Source of the DNA: an uncultured Propionibacteriaceae bacterium
Lineage (GTDB): Bacteria > Actinomycetota > Actinomycetes > Propionibacteriales > Propionibacteriaceae
DNA: 48,636 nt
Reading direction: 5' to 3'
Assembly: GCA_936924635.1 (NCBI GenBank)
Contig: CAKZHP010000049.1
Location: 1-48,636 of the forward strand
Below the pieces are notes generated by a model. The model had not been told where the DNA came from and did no database searches. It saw only the letters and a program-made list of their open reading frames with translations. Below, piece by piece: positions 24,836-33,570 of the stretch. Position 1 is the stretch's first letter; the number at the start of each line of letters is the position of its first letter. Made by a program: the position numbers and the translations under genes.

Positions 24836-25797
24836 TGCCAGGAAACTCGTCTCGACGCGGAGCGGTCCGCAAGTCCGGCAAGGGCGTCGGCGCCAAGGGG
24901 CATACGGCGGGGTCGGGCGGACGCGTCCGCCGGGGGCTGGAGGGCAAGGGCCCCACCCCCAAGGCGGAGGACCGTCCGTACCACAAGGCGTACAAGGCGA
25001 AGCAGGCCGCGGCCCGGCGACCGGCTCCCCGGTCCGGCGGCGAGAAGCGTACGGGCCGCCCCGGCGCGGGCCCCGAGTGGGTCGCGGGCCGCAACCCGGT
25101 GCTGGAGGCGCTGCACGCCGGGCTGCCGGTGAAGACCGCGTACGTCGCTGACGGCGCCGAGCGCGACGACCGGCTGCGCGACATCCTCAGCTTCTGCGCG
25201 GAGAACTCGCTGCCGCTGCTGCAGGTGACCCGGGCCGAGCTCGACCGGCTCACCGGCGACGCCGTGCACCAGGGAGTCGCGCTGCAGCTGCCGGAGTACC
25301 AGTACGCCCACCCCGACGACGTGATCGGCGACGCGCTGGACGCTGACACCGGTCTGCTGGTGGCCCTGGACTCCATCACCGACCCCCGCAACCTCGGCGC
25401 GATCATCCGCTCGGCGGCCGCGTTCGGCGCCCAGGGCGTGATCATCCCTGAGCGCCGCTCGGCGCAGATGACTGCGGCCGCCTGGAAGACGTCGGCGGGT
25501 GCCGCGGCGCGGGTGCCGGTGGCGCGGGCGACCAACCTCAATCGCGTGCTGACCCAGGCCTCCGACGCCGGCTTCACCGTCATCGGCCTCGCCGGTGAGA
25601 GCGAGACCGACATCGAGCAGGTCGCTCTCGACGGGCCGGTGCTGCTGGTCGTCGGCAGCGAGGGCGACGGGCTCGCCCAGCTGGTGCGCAAGAACTGCGA
25701 CCAGCTCGTCAGCATCCCCATCACCAGCGACGTGGAGTCGTTGAACGCCGGGGTCGCCGCCGGGATCGCCCTGTACGAGATCAGCCGCCGCCGCTGA
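24835..25797 (+). CDS. rlmB: 23S rRNA (guanosine-2'-O-)-methyltransferase RlmB
   Basis: RlmB methylates the 2'-O of G2251 (E. coli numbering) in the ribosomal P-loop. The 320-residue protein has a basic, disordered N-terminus (1-78, rich in Lys/Arg/Gly), an L30e-like substrate-binding domain from EWVAGRNPVLEALH, and a SPOUT knot domain: DSITDPRNLGAIIRS (motif 1), VVGSEGDGLAQLV (motif 2) and SLNAGVAAGIALYE (motif 3). The long basic N-terminus is common in actinobacterial members. ATG 24835 overlaps the cysS stop (TGATG), so the two are cotranslated. Both act in translation. Confidence 0.93.
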   Translation: MPGNSSRRGAVRKSGKGVGAKGHTAGSGGRVRRGLEGKGPTPKAEDRPYHKAYKAKQAAARRPAPRSGGEKRTGRPGAGPEWVAGRNPVLEALHAGLPVKTAYVADGAERDDRLRDILSFCAENSLPLLQVTRAELDRLTGDAVHQGVALQLPEYQYAHPDDVIGDALDADTGLLVALDSITDPRNLGAIIRSAAAFGAQGVIIPERRSAQMTAAAWKTSAGAAARVPVARATNLNRVLTQASDAGFTVIGLAGESETDIEQVALDGPVLLVVGSEGDGLAQLVRKNCDQLVSIPITSDVESLNAGVAAGIALYEISRRR

Positions 25798-25841
25798 GAC
25801 GCCCCGGCCGGGCGGCGAAGAACCGCGGCGGCGTCGCCCGG

Positions 25842-25847
25842 TAGGCT
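25842..25847 (+). promoter_or_regulatory. -10 box for glyA
   Basis: TAGGCT; a start near 25854 gives a 29-base leader with a CAGGGAG ribosome site before GTG 25883. No glycine riboswitch core was seen. Confidence 0.5.
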
Positions 25848-25882
25848 GGCGCCACAGCCAACCTCGCAGGGAGCACGTTTCC

Positions 25883-27313
25883 GTGGACATCGCCACCATC
25901 AGCAGCGCGTACCGTCAGATCCTCGACGTCGTCGGCTCGGTCGAGCCGCGGATCGCGGGAGCGATCTCGCAGGAGCTCACCGACCAGCGCGGGTCGCTGA
26001 AGCTGATCGCGAGCGAGAACTACGCCTCGCTGCCCGTGCTGCTGACCATGGGCACCTGGCTGAGCGACAAGTACGCCGAGGGCACCGTCGGGCACCGCTT
26101 CTACGCCGGCTGCCAGAACGTCGACACCGTGGAGAGCGTCGCCGCCGAGCACGCGCGGGAGCTGTTCGGTGCCCAGTACGCCTACGTGCAGCCGCACTCC
26201 GGGATCGACGCCAACCTGGTCGCGTACTGGGCGATCCTCAACCACCGCGTCGAGGACCCACGGCTCGCCGAGCTGGGCGCCAAGGGCGTCAACGACCTCA
26301 GCGAGGAGGACTGGGAGTCGCTGCGCCGCACGTACAACGAGCAGCGCGTCATGGGCATGTCGCTCGACGCCGGCGGTCACCTCACCCACGGCTTCCGCCA
26401 CAACATCAGCGGCAAGATGTTCCAGCAGCACTCGTACGGCACCGACCCGGCCACCGGCCTCATCGACTACGACAAGCTGCTGGCCGACGCCCGGGAGTTC
26501 AAGCCGCTGATCCTGGTGGCCGGCTACTCCGCGTACCCGCGTCGCGTGAACTTCGCCAAGATGAAGGAGATCGCCGACGAGGTGGGCGCGACGCTGTTCG
26601 TCGACATGGCCCACTTCGCGGGCCTGGTCGCCGGCAAGGTGTTCACCGGCGAGGAGAACCCCGTCGGCTACGGCGACGTGATCGCCTCCACCACGCACAA
26701 GTCGCTGCGCGGGCCGCGCGGCGGGTTCGTGCTCTCGACCAAGGAGTACGCCGCCAGCGTCGACAAGGGCTGCCCCATGGTTCTCGGCGGCCCGCTGTCG
26801 CACATCATGGCCGCGAAGGCCGTGGCGTTCGCCGAGGCGCGTACGGAAGCGTTCCAGACCTACGCCCAGGCCGTCGCCGACAACGCCAAGACCCTGGCCG
26901 ACGCGCTCATGGCCCGCGGCGTGAACCTGGTCACCGGCGGCACCGACAACCACCTCGTGCTGATGGACGTCGGCAACTTCGGCCTCACGGGCCGCCAGGC
27001 GGAGTCGGCCCTCCTGGACTCCGGCATCGTCACCAACCGCAACTCGGTGCCGCAGGACCCGAACGGCGCCTGGTACACCACCGGCGTCCGCATCGGCACC
27101 CCTGCGCTCACGTCGCGCGGCTTCGGCGCCGACGAGTTCCGCGCCACGGCGAACCTCATCGCCGACGTGCTCGAGGGCACGCGCCCGGTGCAGACCAAGA
27201 CCGGCCCGGGCAAGGCGAAGTACGTGATCTCCGACGGCCTGGCCGAACGGGTGCGTGCGCAGGCCGCCGAGCTGGTCGAGGCCAACCCGCTCTACCCGGG
27301 GCTGGAGCTCTAG
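25883..27313 (+). CDS. glyA: Serine hydroxymethyltransferase
   Basis: GlyA exchanges serine and tetrahydrofolate for glycine and methylene-tetrahydrofolate, using pyridoxal phosphate. The 476-residue protein shows LKLIASENYAS, GTVGHRFYAGCQNVD, the PLP region FVDMAHFAGLVAG, and the Schiff-base Lys273 in STTHKSLRGPRGG. It is about 50 residues longer than E. coli GlyA, with an insertion around 130-175 (AKGVNDLSEEDWESL), a form known in some actinobacteria. The start is a GTG after GGGAGCACG. It abuts the convergent gene at 27317 with three bases between the stops. Confidence 0.95.
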   Translation: MDIATISSAYRQILDVVGSVEPRIAGAISQELTDQRGSLKLIASENYASLPVLLTMGTWLSDKYAEGTVGHRFYAGCQNVDTVESVAAEHARELFGAQYAYVQPHSGIDANLVAYWAILNHRVEDPRLAELGAKGVNDLSEEDWESLRRTYNEQRVMGMSLDAGGHLTHGFRHNISGKMFQQHSYGTDPATGLIDYDKLLADAREFKPLILVAGYSAYPRRVNFAKMKEIADEVGATLFVDMAHFAGLVAGKVFTGEENPVGYGDVIASTTHKSLRGPRGGFVLSTKEYAASVDKGCPMVLGGPLSHIMAAKAVAFAEARTEAFQTYAQAVADNAKTLADALMARGVNLVTGGTDNHLVLMDVGNFGLTGRQAESALLDSGIVTNRNSVPQDPNGAWYTTGVRIGTPALTSRGFGADEFRATANLIADVLEGTRPVQTKTGPGKAKYVISDGLAERVRAQAAELVEANPLYPGLEL

Positions 27314-27316
27314 GGC

Positions 27317-27991
27317 TCAGCGCGGCAGCTGGGGGCGGCGGCCGTAGAGCCAGCCGAGTGTCTTGACCCCGTCCCTGGTGTCGGCATCTCGCCACACCAC
27401 CGGGGCGCCGTACCGGCGCAGCTCTGCCCCGAGCAGGTCGAGAGCGTCGACGCTGCCGGACGGCAGCACGTACGTGCCCTCCTCGGTCCGCAGGTCCGGC
27501 GGCAGGGTCACACCGGGCCGGGGATGGACGTGCAGCACCCCGGCGTACCGGGCCCTGCGGCGGAAGCCGAGGCGAGCCGTGGCGTACTCCCAGCCCCGCC
27601 GGATCTCGAAGGTCTCCACGTCGGCCCAGGCCACCCTGACGTCCCCTCGCCGGCCGAGACGGAAGGTGGCGCCCTCGCCGTCGATCTTCACAGTGCGCAC
27701 GCCGCGGGCGGCCGCCACCGCTCCCGCGGCGCCCAGACCGACGACCCCCGCGGCGATCCAGGTCCCGGCCGAGGTCAGGGCCAGGGCCACGACGGCTAGC
27801 AGCACCATCATCAGGGTCAGGCCCACGAACACGGCCCACATGGCGGGGTAGCCCAGCCGCACCAGGGTCTCTCCTGGGCGGGCAGACCTGCCCGGGTCGT
27901 ACGCCTCGACCGGCCCGGAAGCCGTACCCGTGAGCGGCGTCGCCGTCTGCTCGCGCTCGGCCTCCTCGGGGTACGACTCCCAGGCGCTCAC
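27317..27991 (-). CDS. Membrane protein with a PH-like domain
   Basis: The 224-residue protein has an acidic N-terminus, two close membrane segments (AMWAVFVGLTLMMVLLAVVAL and GTWIAAGVVGLGAAGAVAAA cut here) and a C-terminal domain with TVKIDGEGATFRLGRRGDVRVAW cut here, a pattern of short beta strands seen in bacterial PH-like (bPH) domains. Function is unknown; such proteins often sense or stabilise membrane complexes. GTG 27991 lies four bases after the stop of the DUF2207 gene, so they share an operon. The C-terminus (LGWLYGRRPQLPR) has no known motif. Confidence 0.65.
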   Translation of the reverse strand: MSAWESYPEEAEREQTATPLTGTASGPVEAYDPGRSARPGETLVRLGYPAMWAVFVGLTLMMVLLAVVALALTSAGTWIAAGVVGLGAAGAVAAARGVRTVKIDGEGATFRLGRRGDVRVAWADVETFEIRRGWEYATARLGFRRRARYAGVLHVHPRPGVTLPPDLRTEEGTYVLPSGSVDALDLLGAELRRYGAPVVWRDADTRDGVKTLGWLYGRRPQLPR

Positions 27992-27995
27992 GAGA

Positions 27996-29660
27996 TCAGC
28001 GGGCGAACAGACGCCCGCGGACTGCGTTCACGAAGGCGTCCAGTGACTCCGGCAGCTGCTGGAGCTGCCAGTCGGCCGGCGCGTGGTACCAGGAGAGGTC
28101 GGTCGCGTCGGCAGTGCCGGGGTCGTCGTCGGCGTCGACCAGGGCCTTGAGCCACCGCTCCCAGCCGCCGAGCACCACCGCGTACGGCAGGATGCGCGAC
28201 ACCTGCGCGTAGTGGCTGCCCTTCGTGAGCTCGATGGTCGGGTGCGTGTCGAGCTGCACGGCCAGCGACCGCAGCCCGGCGAGCAGCGACGAGCCCGCCG
28301 CCGTACGCGCCGGCATCTCCTGCGCCACGAACATCAGGCCCAGGGCGAGGGCGATCAGGGCCAGACCGAGCAGGCCGAACGTGGTGAGGGCGACGAGCAG
28401 CACCGCCACCACGGCGGCGGCGAGCACGCCGAGCCATGCCCAGCGCGACCAGGTGCGACGCACCACGTCAGGCCGGTGGGAGAACCAGCCGCGCTTGACC
28501 ACGTCCTCGTACAGGGCGTCCTGCACGCCGCCGATGGCCGGCACCACCGAGCTCGCGAGCGTGGAGACCTTGGAGTCACCCACGGCGTCGAGGAGCCGCT
28601 CCTCGAACGGGGCCAGGGCGTCTCGACCCTTGGCCTGACGGGTGAGGCTCCAGTCGGCGAAACCGCTCGTCGACGGCAGCTGGGTGATGAGCAGGTGACC
28701 GCGCACAGCCAGGTCGAGCAGCGACCCCACCACGTCGAGGGGGTCCACGTGCTCGTCAGAGACGGTGCCGACGTGACCGGGGCGGACGTCGTCACGCACG
28801 ACGAAGTCGCTGGTGCCCTCGCCGCTGGGCGTGAACTCCGCGACCGGCGTGGCCTTGGTCGACGCGATGTCACGTCCGGCGCGGTTGTGCAGCAGCCAGA
28901 GCAGGAGCCCGCCCAGCGCCAGGGCGGCGAGCGTGCTCAGCAGCTGCGGCCAGCCCGGGGTGAAGGCACGGTCCAGGGACCAGCGGTAGGTGATCGACTC
29001 GGTCACCGGCACTGTGCCCTCGGGGTACCGCATGCCGACCTGCACCACCTCACCGACGCCGCGCGGGCCGTCGGTGAACGTGATGTCGCGGGACTCGAAC
29101 GTGCCGCCCGAGTACATCCCGCAGGTCGAGGGGGCCGCGGGAGCGCCGGAGTCGCACCGGTACTCAGAGGCCAGCCCCGGCGACCTCACCGTGCCGGTGA
29201 CCTCGCGCACGTTCAGGGACAGGCCCTGCAGCACGCGCCAGCGGAACTGCACCGATCCGTCGTCGAGGCGCGTGGTCGTGCCCTTCACCACGTACGAGAC
29301 CACGATGCTCTGCGCACCGTTCGGGGCGACGGTGATCACCTTGTAGCCGCCGTCGTCGCTGACCTTGGCGGACAGGTCCTTGCTGCCGTCGGTCACCGTG
29401 ATGTCGGTGATGTCGTAGTGGTAGACGGCGTCGTCGGCCCCGTCTGCGTACGTGGCGAGCCGCTGCTCGACCGAGGCCGGCGCCGCACCCTCGAACGTGA
29501 TGGTGGTCCGCATCGTCATGCTGCCGTCGTTGCGCAGCGCCCCGTCGACGACGTAGCTCGACGCCGTCTCCCCTGCTGCGTGCGCGGGCGTCGCCGCCGT
29601 CACCGTCGCGAGCACCGTGGCCAGCGTGACAAGGAGCCCCGCGAGCATTCGCCTGAGCAT
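27996..29660 (-). CDS. DUF2207 membrane protein with signal peptide
   Basis: The 554-residue protein begins with a signal peptide (MLRRMLAGLLVTLATVLATV, cleavage near TPAHA). An extracellular beta-rich part (about 30-235) follows, with a Cys pair (YRCDSG and STCGMY) that may form a disulfide. A membrane helix lies near 238-258, a cytoplasmic part reads DPLDVVGSLLDLAVRGHLLI, and a pair of membrane helices lies near 409-450. This is the standard DUF2207 order. Its function is unknown. ATG 29660 has a GGAGGT site, and a TAGGAT -10 box lies at 29722-29717. It is divergent from the zinc peptidase gene at 29783. Confidence 0.85.
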   Translation of the reverse strand: MLRRMLAGLLVTLATVLATVTAATPAHAAGETASSYVVDGALRNDGSMTMRTTITFEGAAPASVEQRLATYADGADDAVYHYDITDITVTDGSKDLSAKVSDDGGYKVITVAPNGAQSIVVSYVVKGTTTRLDDGSVQFRWRVLQGLSLNVREVTGTVRSPGLASEYRCDSGAPAAPSTCGMYSGGTFESRDITFTDGPRGVGEVVQVGMRYPEGTVPVTESITYRWSLDRAFTPGWPQLLSTLAALALGGLLLWLLHNRAGRDIASTKATPVAEFTPSGEGTSDFVVRDDVRPGHVGTVSDEHVDPLDVVGSLLDLAVRGHLLITQLPSTSGFADWSLTRQAKGRDALAPFEERLLDAVGDSKVSTLASSVVPAIGGVQDALYEDVVKRGWFSHRPDVVRRTWSRWAWLGVLAAAVVAVLLVALTTFGLLGLALIALALGLMFVAQEMPARTAAGSSLLAGLRSLAVQLDTHPTIELTKGSHYAQVSRILPYAVVLGGWERWLKALVDADDDPGTADATDLSWYHAPADWQLQQLPESLDAFVNAVRGRLFAR

Positions 29661-29716
29661 GTGACCTCCACAGGAAGAGAGACGGACCGCCGCCCGCGCG
29701 GCCGGCAACGGGGGTG

Positions 29717-29722
29717 ATCCTA
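29717..29722 (-). promoter_or_regulatory. -10 box for the DUF2207 gene
   Basis: TAGGAT on the minus strand; expected start near 29710, giving a 50-base leader. Confidence 0.4.
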
Positions 29723-29770
29723 TCGGCCGGAGGTCCGCGACGGACGATGCCGATCTGACACTCAGCGGTC

Positions 29771-29776
29771 TACCCT
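29771..29776 (+). promoter_or_regulatory. -10 box for leaderless zinc metallopeptidase 1
   Basis: TACCCT, six bases before GTG 29783. The same hexamer and spacing precede the paralogue at 32658. Confidence 0.55.
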
Positions 29777-29782
29777 GTGCGC

Positions 29783-30904
29783 GTGACGAACACCCCGTAC
29801 GGCCCGCAGGGCCGCTCACCCTGGCAGCAGCAGCCGAGCGGCTCCTTCGGGGGTGGCCAGCAGGCCTGGCGACCGTCGGCGCAGCCGTCGTGGCAGCCGC
29901 CGCAGGGTCAGCCCTGGCAGCCACCGCAGGGGCAGTCCTGGCCACCGCCGCAGGGAGGCGGGGGCGGGTTCGCGGGCCCCCCGCCGAAGAAGTCGTCGGC
30001 AGGCAGGTGGCTCCTGGCGGGTGCGGGTGCGATCGTGCTGCTCGGTCTTGCGGGCGTCCTCCTGCGGGCGCTCATGGGGGGAGGCGCCGGGGGCGGGTAC
30101 GTCAACGAGGACTACCAGGCACCGCCGCCTAACATGAACCCCCCGGCCCTGCCGAAGGTCACCACGGTCGAGCAGGCGACCGACCTCCTCACCAACAACC
30201 CGCTCTACCAGCAGGCCGTCCCAGGCCCGACCCGGTGCGACATCCAGGTCATCAACCTGACCACGGCGAGCGATGCCCAGCTGACCGCCCACATGAACGA
30301 CCTCATGGTCTGCCTGATGCGTGTCTGGGAGGGCCCCGTCCGCGACGCCGGCTTCCAGATGCCGCGACCGCCGGTGTCGGTGTACTCGGCGCCGATCACG
30401 ACGGCCTGCGGCAAGACCGGCACCAAGAACGCCTTCTACTGCCCTGCCGACCAGCGGATCTACTACGCGCGCGACCTGCCCACCGTGATCCCGCCCGCCA
30501 TCCGTGACTCGCGGTTCGTCATCGAGATGGTGGTCGCCCACGAGTTCGGTCACGCGATCCAGGCGCGGACCGGGATCCTGGTCTCCTCCAACGCGTTGGG
30601 CGAGATGACCGGGACCAAGGCCGGCGCGAACCTCTACAGCCGCCGGACCGAGGTGCAGGCCGACTGCTTCGCCGGCCTGTTCCTCCGCTCCGTCAGCCAG
30701 TCCGCCGGCATGACGCAGGCCGAGCTGGCGAACATCTCGGCGCTCGCCCGGTCGATCGGCGACGACACCCTCAGCGGCAAGCCGAGCATCGACGGCAACC
30801 ACGGTCTGGCGCAGAGTCGTCAGTACTGGACCGAGCTGGGCCTCGCGTCCACCCACGCCCGCGTCGCTAACACGTTCACGGCCCCGGAGAACCTCGTCCG
30901 CTGA
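29783..30904 (+). CDS. YpfJ-family neutral zinc metallopeptidase 1
   Basis: The 373-residue protein has a cytoplasmic Gln/Pro/Trp-rich N-terminus with repeats of the form SWQPPQGQ and PWQPPQGQ, a membrane segment (RWLLAGAGAIVLLGLAGVLL, about 75-94), and an outside domain of the Zn_peptidase (PF04228) type: HEFGH at 253-257, the further conserved EVQADCFAGLFL, and CDIQVINL. It is probably membrane-anchored with its active site outside. Substrates for the family are unknown. GTG 29783 fits the TACCCT box exactly. A paralogue faces it at 31411-32658. Confidence 0.88.
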   Translation: MTNTPYGPQGRSPWQQQPSGSFGGGQQAWRPSAQPSWQPPQGQPWQPPQGQSWPPPQGGGGGFAGPPPKKSSAGRWLLAGAGAIVLLGLAGVLLRALMGGGAGGGYVNEDYQAPPPNMNPPALPKVTTVEQATDLLTNNPLYQQAVPGPTRCDIQVINLTTASDAQLTAHMNDLMVCLMRVWEGPVRDAGFQMPRPPVSVYSAPITTACGKTGTKNAFYCPADQRIYYARDLPTVIPPAIRDSRFVIEMVVAHEFGHAIQARTGILVSSNALGEMTGTKAGANLYSRRTEVQADCFAGLFLRSVSQSAGMTQAELANISALARSIGDDTLSGKPSIDGNHGLAQSRQYWTELGLASTHARVANTFTAPENLVR

Positions 30905-30908
30905 AGCC

Positions 30909-30931
30909 CTCGGGCCGACGGACGACCCGAG
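30909..30931 (+). terminator. Weak hairpin after zinc metallopeptidase 1
   Basis: CTCGGG (30909-30914) and CCCGAG (30926-30931) pair across an 11-base loop, starting four bases after the stop. Confidence 0.4.
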
Positions 30932-30995
30932 TGACGTCGGGTAGTGCGGCAGCCGTCCAGCACACCCCGCCACGCGGCCTCGGGGCCGCGGGGCC

Positions 30996-31137
30996 TCAGA
31001 TCCTGGCCCGCGCCGGTACCTCTCGGGCAAGGAGCAGGGTGACAGCGCCAAGCATGGTGCCGGTGACCCGGCGCTGCCAGACGGCTGGTGGTCAGGTGCA
31101 GGGCCGTCCCGACGGCGAGCACCGACTTCAGCACCAC
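30996..31137 (-). pseudogene. Remnant of a LysE/RhtB-like transporter, C-terminal end
   Basis: On the minus strand a 27-residue end, WQRRVTGTMLGAVTLLLARE with a short basic tail, stops at 30996. It resembles the last helix of LysE/RhtB amino-acid exporters. Upstream the frame has a stop at 31092-31094, but reading a different frame gives VLKSVLAVGTALHLTTSR, so a one-base shift lies near 31080. Nothing recognisable remains further upstream. The assignment rests on a short match made by eye and could be wrong. Confidence 0.35.
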
Positions 31138-31237
31138 GGCCAGGTCGTCATCGACGTCGCGGTGGTGCAGATTCTACCCTCGCCGTTGTGGTCGGTCAGG
31201 CGCGGGTAGGCGGACACCTCGGCCATCTGCTCGTTCA

Positions 31238-31375
31238 GACCGGCTCGGGCGCTGCGCCTCCCAGCCATGCGCGCGTGTCATCGTCGACGTCTCCCGCAAC
31301 GGAACCCAGCGCTCCTGCTCTCCACGCTGCGCGAGCCGCGACGCCGTGCGGCACCGGGCACGCCAGCGGGCCTGA
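31238..31375 (+). pseudogene. Remnant of a CGNR zinc-finger regulator, C-terminal end
   Basis: The final 45 codons before TGA 31373 contain RCASQPCARVIVDVSRNGTQ and CSPRCASRDAVRHRAR. The Cys spacing (C-x4-C-x15-C-x3-C), the D-x-S-R-N-G core and the basic end match the CGNR zinc finger of actinobacterial ABATE-type transcription regulators, although CGNR itself has become CASR. The upstream frame has no recognisable N-terminal domain or start, so most of the gene is gone. It points away from the LysE-like remnant, as if a divergent regulator-transporter pair lost its middle. Confidence 0.6.
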
Positions 31376-31410
31376 CCCCCATCCCAGGTCAACGTGTCCG
31401 GTCAGGACAG

Positions 31411-32658
31411 CTAGGCCACGTCCTGGTCCGCGGCGGCGAAGGTGTTGCAGCGGCCGACCTGCCCACCAGCCTCCATCCCCGTGCGCACCCACAACGACCG
31501 GTTCTTCGACGTGCCGTGGGTGGGGTTGGACCGCAGCCCTCTGTCCCTGGCGATCGCGGCCATGTCTTCCGGCGTGAGGGAGTAGGAGCGAGCCATCGAT
31601 GCCAGCGCCAGACCGGCGAAGCAGTCTGCCTGGAGCTCAGCCCTCCGCACCTCCTGGTTGGCCGCCTCCTCCGTCGGGGCCTCGTACCTCAGCCACCAGC
31701 TCGCCGTCAGCGTTCCGACGCGCGCCGACACGTGGTGGCCGAACTCATGGGCCAGCACCGTCTCCACGATGTACGTGAGCAGCCCGTCCGCCCGCCGGCC
31801 GGTCGTCTGCGGGAACCTCATGTAGATCACGCCGTTGCCCGAGCAGTAGACACCGGCGAGCTGGGCGACCTGCACCCGGCCGCACGGGGTGTCGAAGTCC
31901 TTGTCCACGAGATACACCGGGGGGCGTGGCAGCTCGTACCCCGCGCGTGTCAGCGTCGGCTCCCACAGGGACATGAGGCAGACCACCGTCGCGTCCATCA
32001 CCTGCTGCGTCTGATCGACCGACTTCATGTCCGTGGGGTCGTAGGGGCAGCTGGTCGGCCCCGGCACCACCTGGCCGTACACACGGCTGGACGTGCGCAT
32101 CGTCACCGCCTCCTGCGACGACTCCGGCCGGGGCGGCGGCACGTTGATGCGGGCCGCCGGCGGGCGGTAGCCGGCGTTCGCGTACGCGACGTCCTGCGGG
32201 TGGGCTCGGGACGGCCCGGCCGGCGTCGGTGTGGGGGGCGGGGTGGGTGTCGGTGTGGGCGGCCTCGTGGACGACTGCGGGCCGACGGGTGTGCTCGAGA
32301 CCACGACTGGGGTGGGGGTGACCGTGGCCGTGCCGCCGGCTGTCTCCACCACCACGGCACCGACCGCCAGCATGACCACCCCGATGCCGACGAGACCGAG
32401 GCACCCGAGCCCGAGCACCATCGCGAGGGGGCTGCGCCGGCGTGGCGGCTGGTAGGGCGGGACGGGACCCTGCCCGTAGCCGGGCGGACCCCAGGCCGGG
32501 TGCTGCCCTGCAGGAGGCGGCCCCCAGCGACCAGGAGCGGGAGGCCCCCAGGCAGCCGGCGCCTGCCCCCACGGCGACCGCGGCGGCCCCCAGGGAGACT
32601 GCGGCTGCCCCCAAGGAGACCGGGGGCCGGGCGGAGGCCACGGACCGGGAGCGCTCAT
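31411..32658 (-). CDS. YpfJ-family neutral zinc metallopeptidase 2
   Basis: The 415-residue protein is a distant copy of the peptidase at 29783. It has a cytoplasmic tail with repeated SPWG-type units (GQPQSPWGPPRSPWG), a membrane segment (MVLGLGCLGLVGIGVVMLAVGA cut to its core near 80-100), a Thr/Pro-rich stalk (PTPTPTPPPTPTP), and the peptidase domain with HEFGHH at 304-309, AELQADCFAGLAL and conserved Cys residues. The stalk is absent from paralogue 1. ATG 32658 lies six bases after a TACCCT box, with no ribosome site. It is downstream of the PIG-L gene. Confidence 0.88.
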   Translation of the reverse strand: MSAPGPWPPPGPRSPWGQPQSPWGPPRSPWGQAPAAWGPPAPGRWGPPPAGQHPAWGPPGYGQGPVPPYQPPRRRSPLAMVLGLGCLGLVGIGVVMLAVGAVVVETAGGTATVTPTPVVVSSTPVGPQSSTRPPTPTPTPPPTPTPAGPSRAHPQDVAYANAGYRPPAARINVPPPRPESSQEAVTMRTSSRVYGQVVPGPTSCPYDPTDMKSVDQTQQVMDATVVCLMSLWEPTLTRAGYELPRPPVYLVDKDFDTPCGRVQVAQLAGVYCSGNGVIYMRFPQTTGRRADGLLTYIVETVLAHEFGHHVSARVGTLTASWWLRYEAPTEEAANQEVRRAELQADCFAGLALASMARSYSLTPEDMAAIARDRGLRSNPTHGTSKNRSLWVRTGMEAGGQVGRCNTFAAADQDVA

Positions 32659-32664
32659 GCCCGA

Positions 32665-32670
32665 AGGGTA
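32665..32670 (-). promoter_or_regulatory. -10 box for leaderless zinc metallopeptidase 2
   Basis: TACCCT on the minus strand, six bases before ATG 32658, matching paralogue 1. Confidence 0.55.
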
Positions 32671-32683
32671 GAGCGGCGGGCGG

Positions 32684-33535
32684 TCAGGCCGGCCCCACCG
32701 GGTACTGCTCGCGGACGTTCACCTGGGAGTACGTGAGATGCCTCGTCAGCTGGTCGAGCTGACGCGCGTGGTCGGTCACGGGCAGCAGGGCATGGGTCTC
32801 GTTGCGGAACCGCGTGAACGACTCGGCGAAGTTCACGCCGGCGTAGCGCCCGTGCTCGCCGTTGTTCGACTCGATGAGCTTCCTCGCGAACAACCCGTCG
32901 TAGCCCTGGCTGCGGAAGCAGTCCATGGCCGCGATCTTGCGACCCACCACCTCGGTGATGTCGATGTAGGTGTCAGCGCGCTGCCCGTACGCCGACAGGC
33001 AGTCGGCCGTCAGCACGGGGTTGCCGGAGAAGAAGACCTGCTTCACGTTCACCTCCTCGCGGCCGTCGACGTTGCGCAGGAACGTGGCGGCGCGGTCGAG
33101 GGCGGCCAGGAGCGTCATCGTGGCGATGGTGTGGCTCGACAGGGTGACCACCGGGTTCTGCGGGTAGTCGGCGATCACGACGTCGGGGGCGTGGATGGCG
33201 ATCTGCTCGGCGACCTGCGCGACCACGTCCTCCTTCACCGTCGACATGGTGTCGTCGTGGTCGAGCAGCACCAGCTCGCCGATGCCGATGATGTCGGCGG
33301 CGGCGCGCAGCTCGCGCTTCTTGTTCTCGGCGATCTCGAGGATCCCGGCCGAGGTGATGTCGGCGTCGGGGTTCTCCTTGCGCCACTCCTCGGCGTACTT
33401 GTTCGGGTGGATCCGGCCGCCGTGGGTGAGGATCACCGCCACGATCTCGTCACCCGCATCAGCGTGCCTGGCGAGCGTGCCGCCGCAGTTGGTGATGGTG
33501 TCGGCAGGGTGTGCGAAGCAGGTCATGATCTTCAT
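32684..33535 (-). CDS. PIG-L (LmbE) family deacetylase with altered active-site motif
   Basis: The 283-residue protein has the PIG-L fold signature: N-terminal MKIMTCFAHPADTITNCGG, the GDEIVAVILTHGGR strand, KKRELRAAADIIGI, and ADYPQNP with a later SSHTIAT that supplies a His. Family enzymes remove N-acetyl groups from GlcNAc conjugates. The canonical AHPDDE motif reads AHPADT here: zinc ligands His and second Asp remain, but the first Asp, the general base in MshB, is Ala. The activity may therefore differ from a standard deacetylase. ATG 33535 has a GGAGG site. A 17-bp palindrome lies 36 bases upstream. MshB itself is unlikely. Confidence 0.8.
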   Translation of the reverse strand: MKIMTCFAHPADTITNCGGTLARHADAGDEIVAVILTHGGRIHPNKYAEEWRKENPDADITSAGILEIAENKKRELRAAADIIGIGELVLLDHDDTMSTVKEDVVAQVAEQIAIHAPDVVIADYPQNPVVTLSSHTIATMTLLAALDRAATFLRNVDGREEVNVKQVFFSGNPVLTADCLSAYGQRADTYIDITEVVGRKIAAMDCFRSQGYDGLFARKLIESNNGEHGRYAGVNFAESFTRFRNETHALLPVTDHARQLDQLTRHLTYSQVNVREQYPVGPA

Positions 33536-33570
33536 TGCTGAGTGCCTCCGTCGGCGCGATCGTCCTGGAC

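Noticed and set aside
25798..25882. Glycine riboswitch before glyA
   Set aside because: The leader is only about 29 bases after the -10 box and has no tandem aptamer features.
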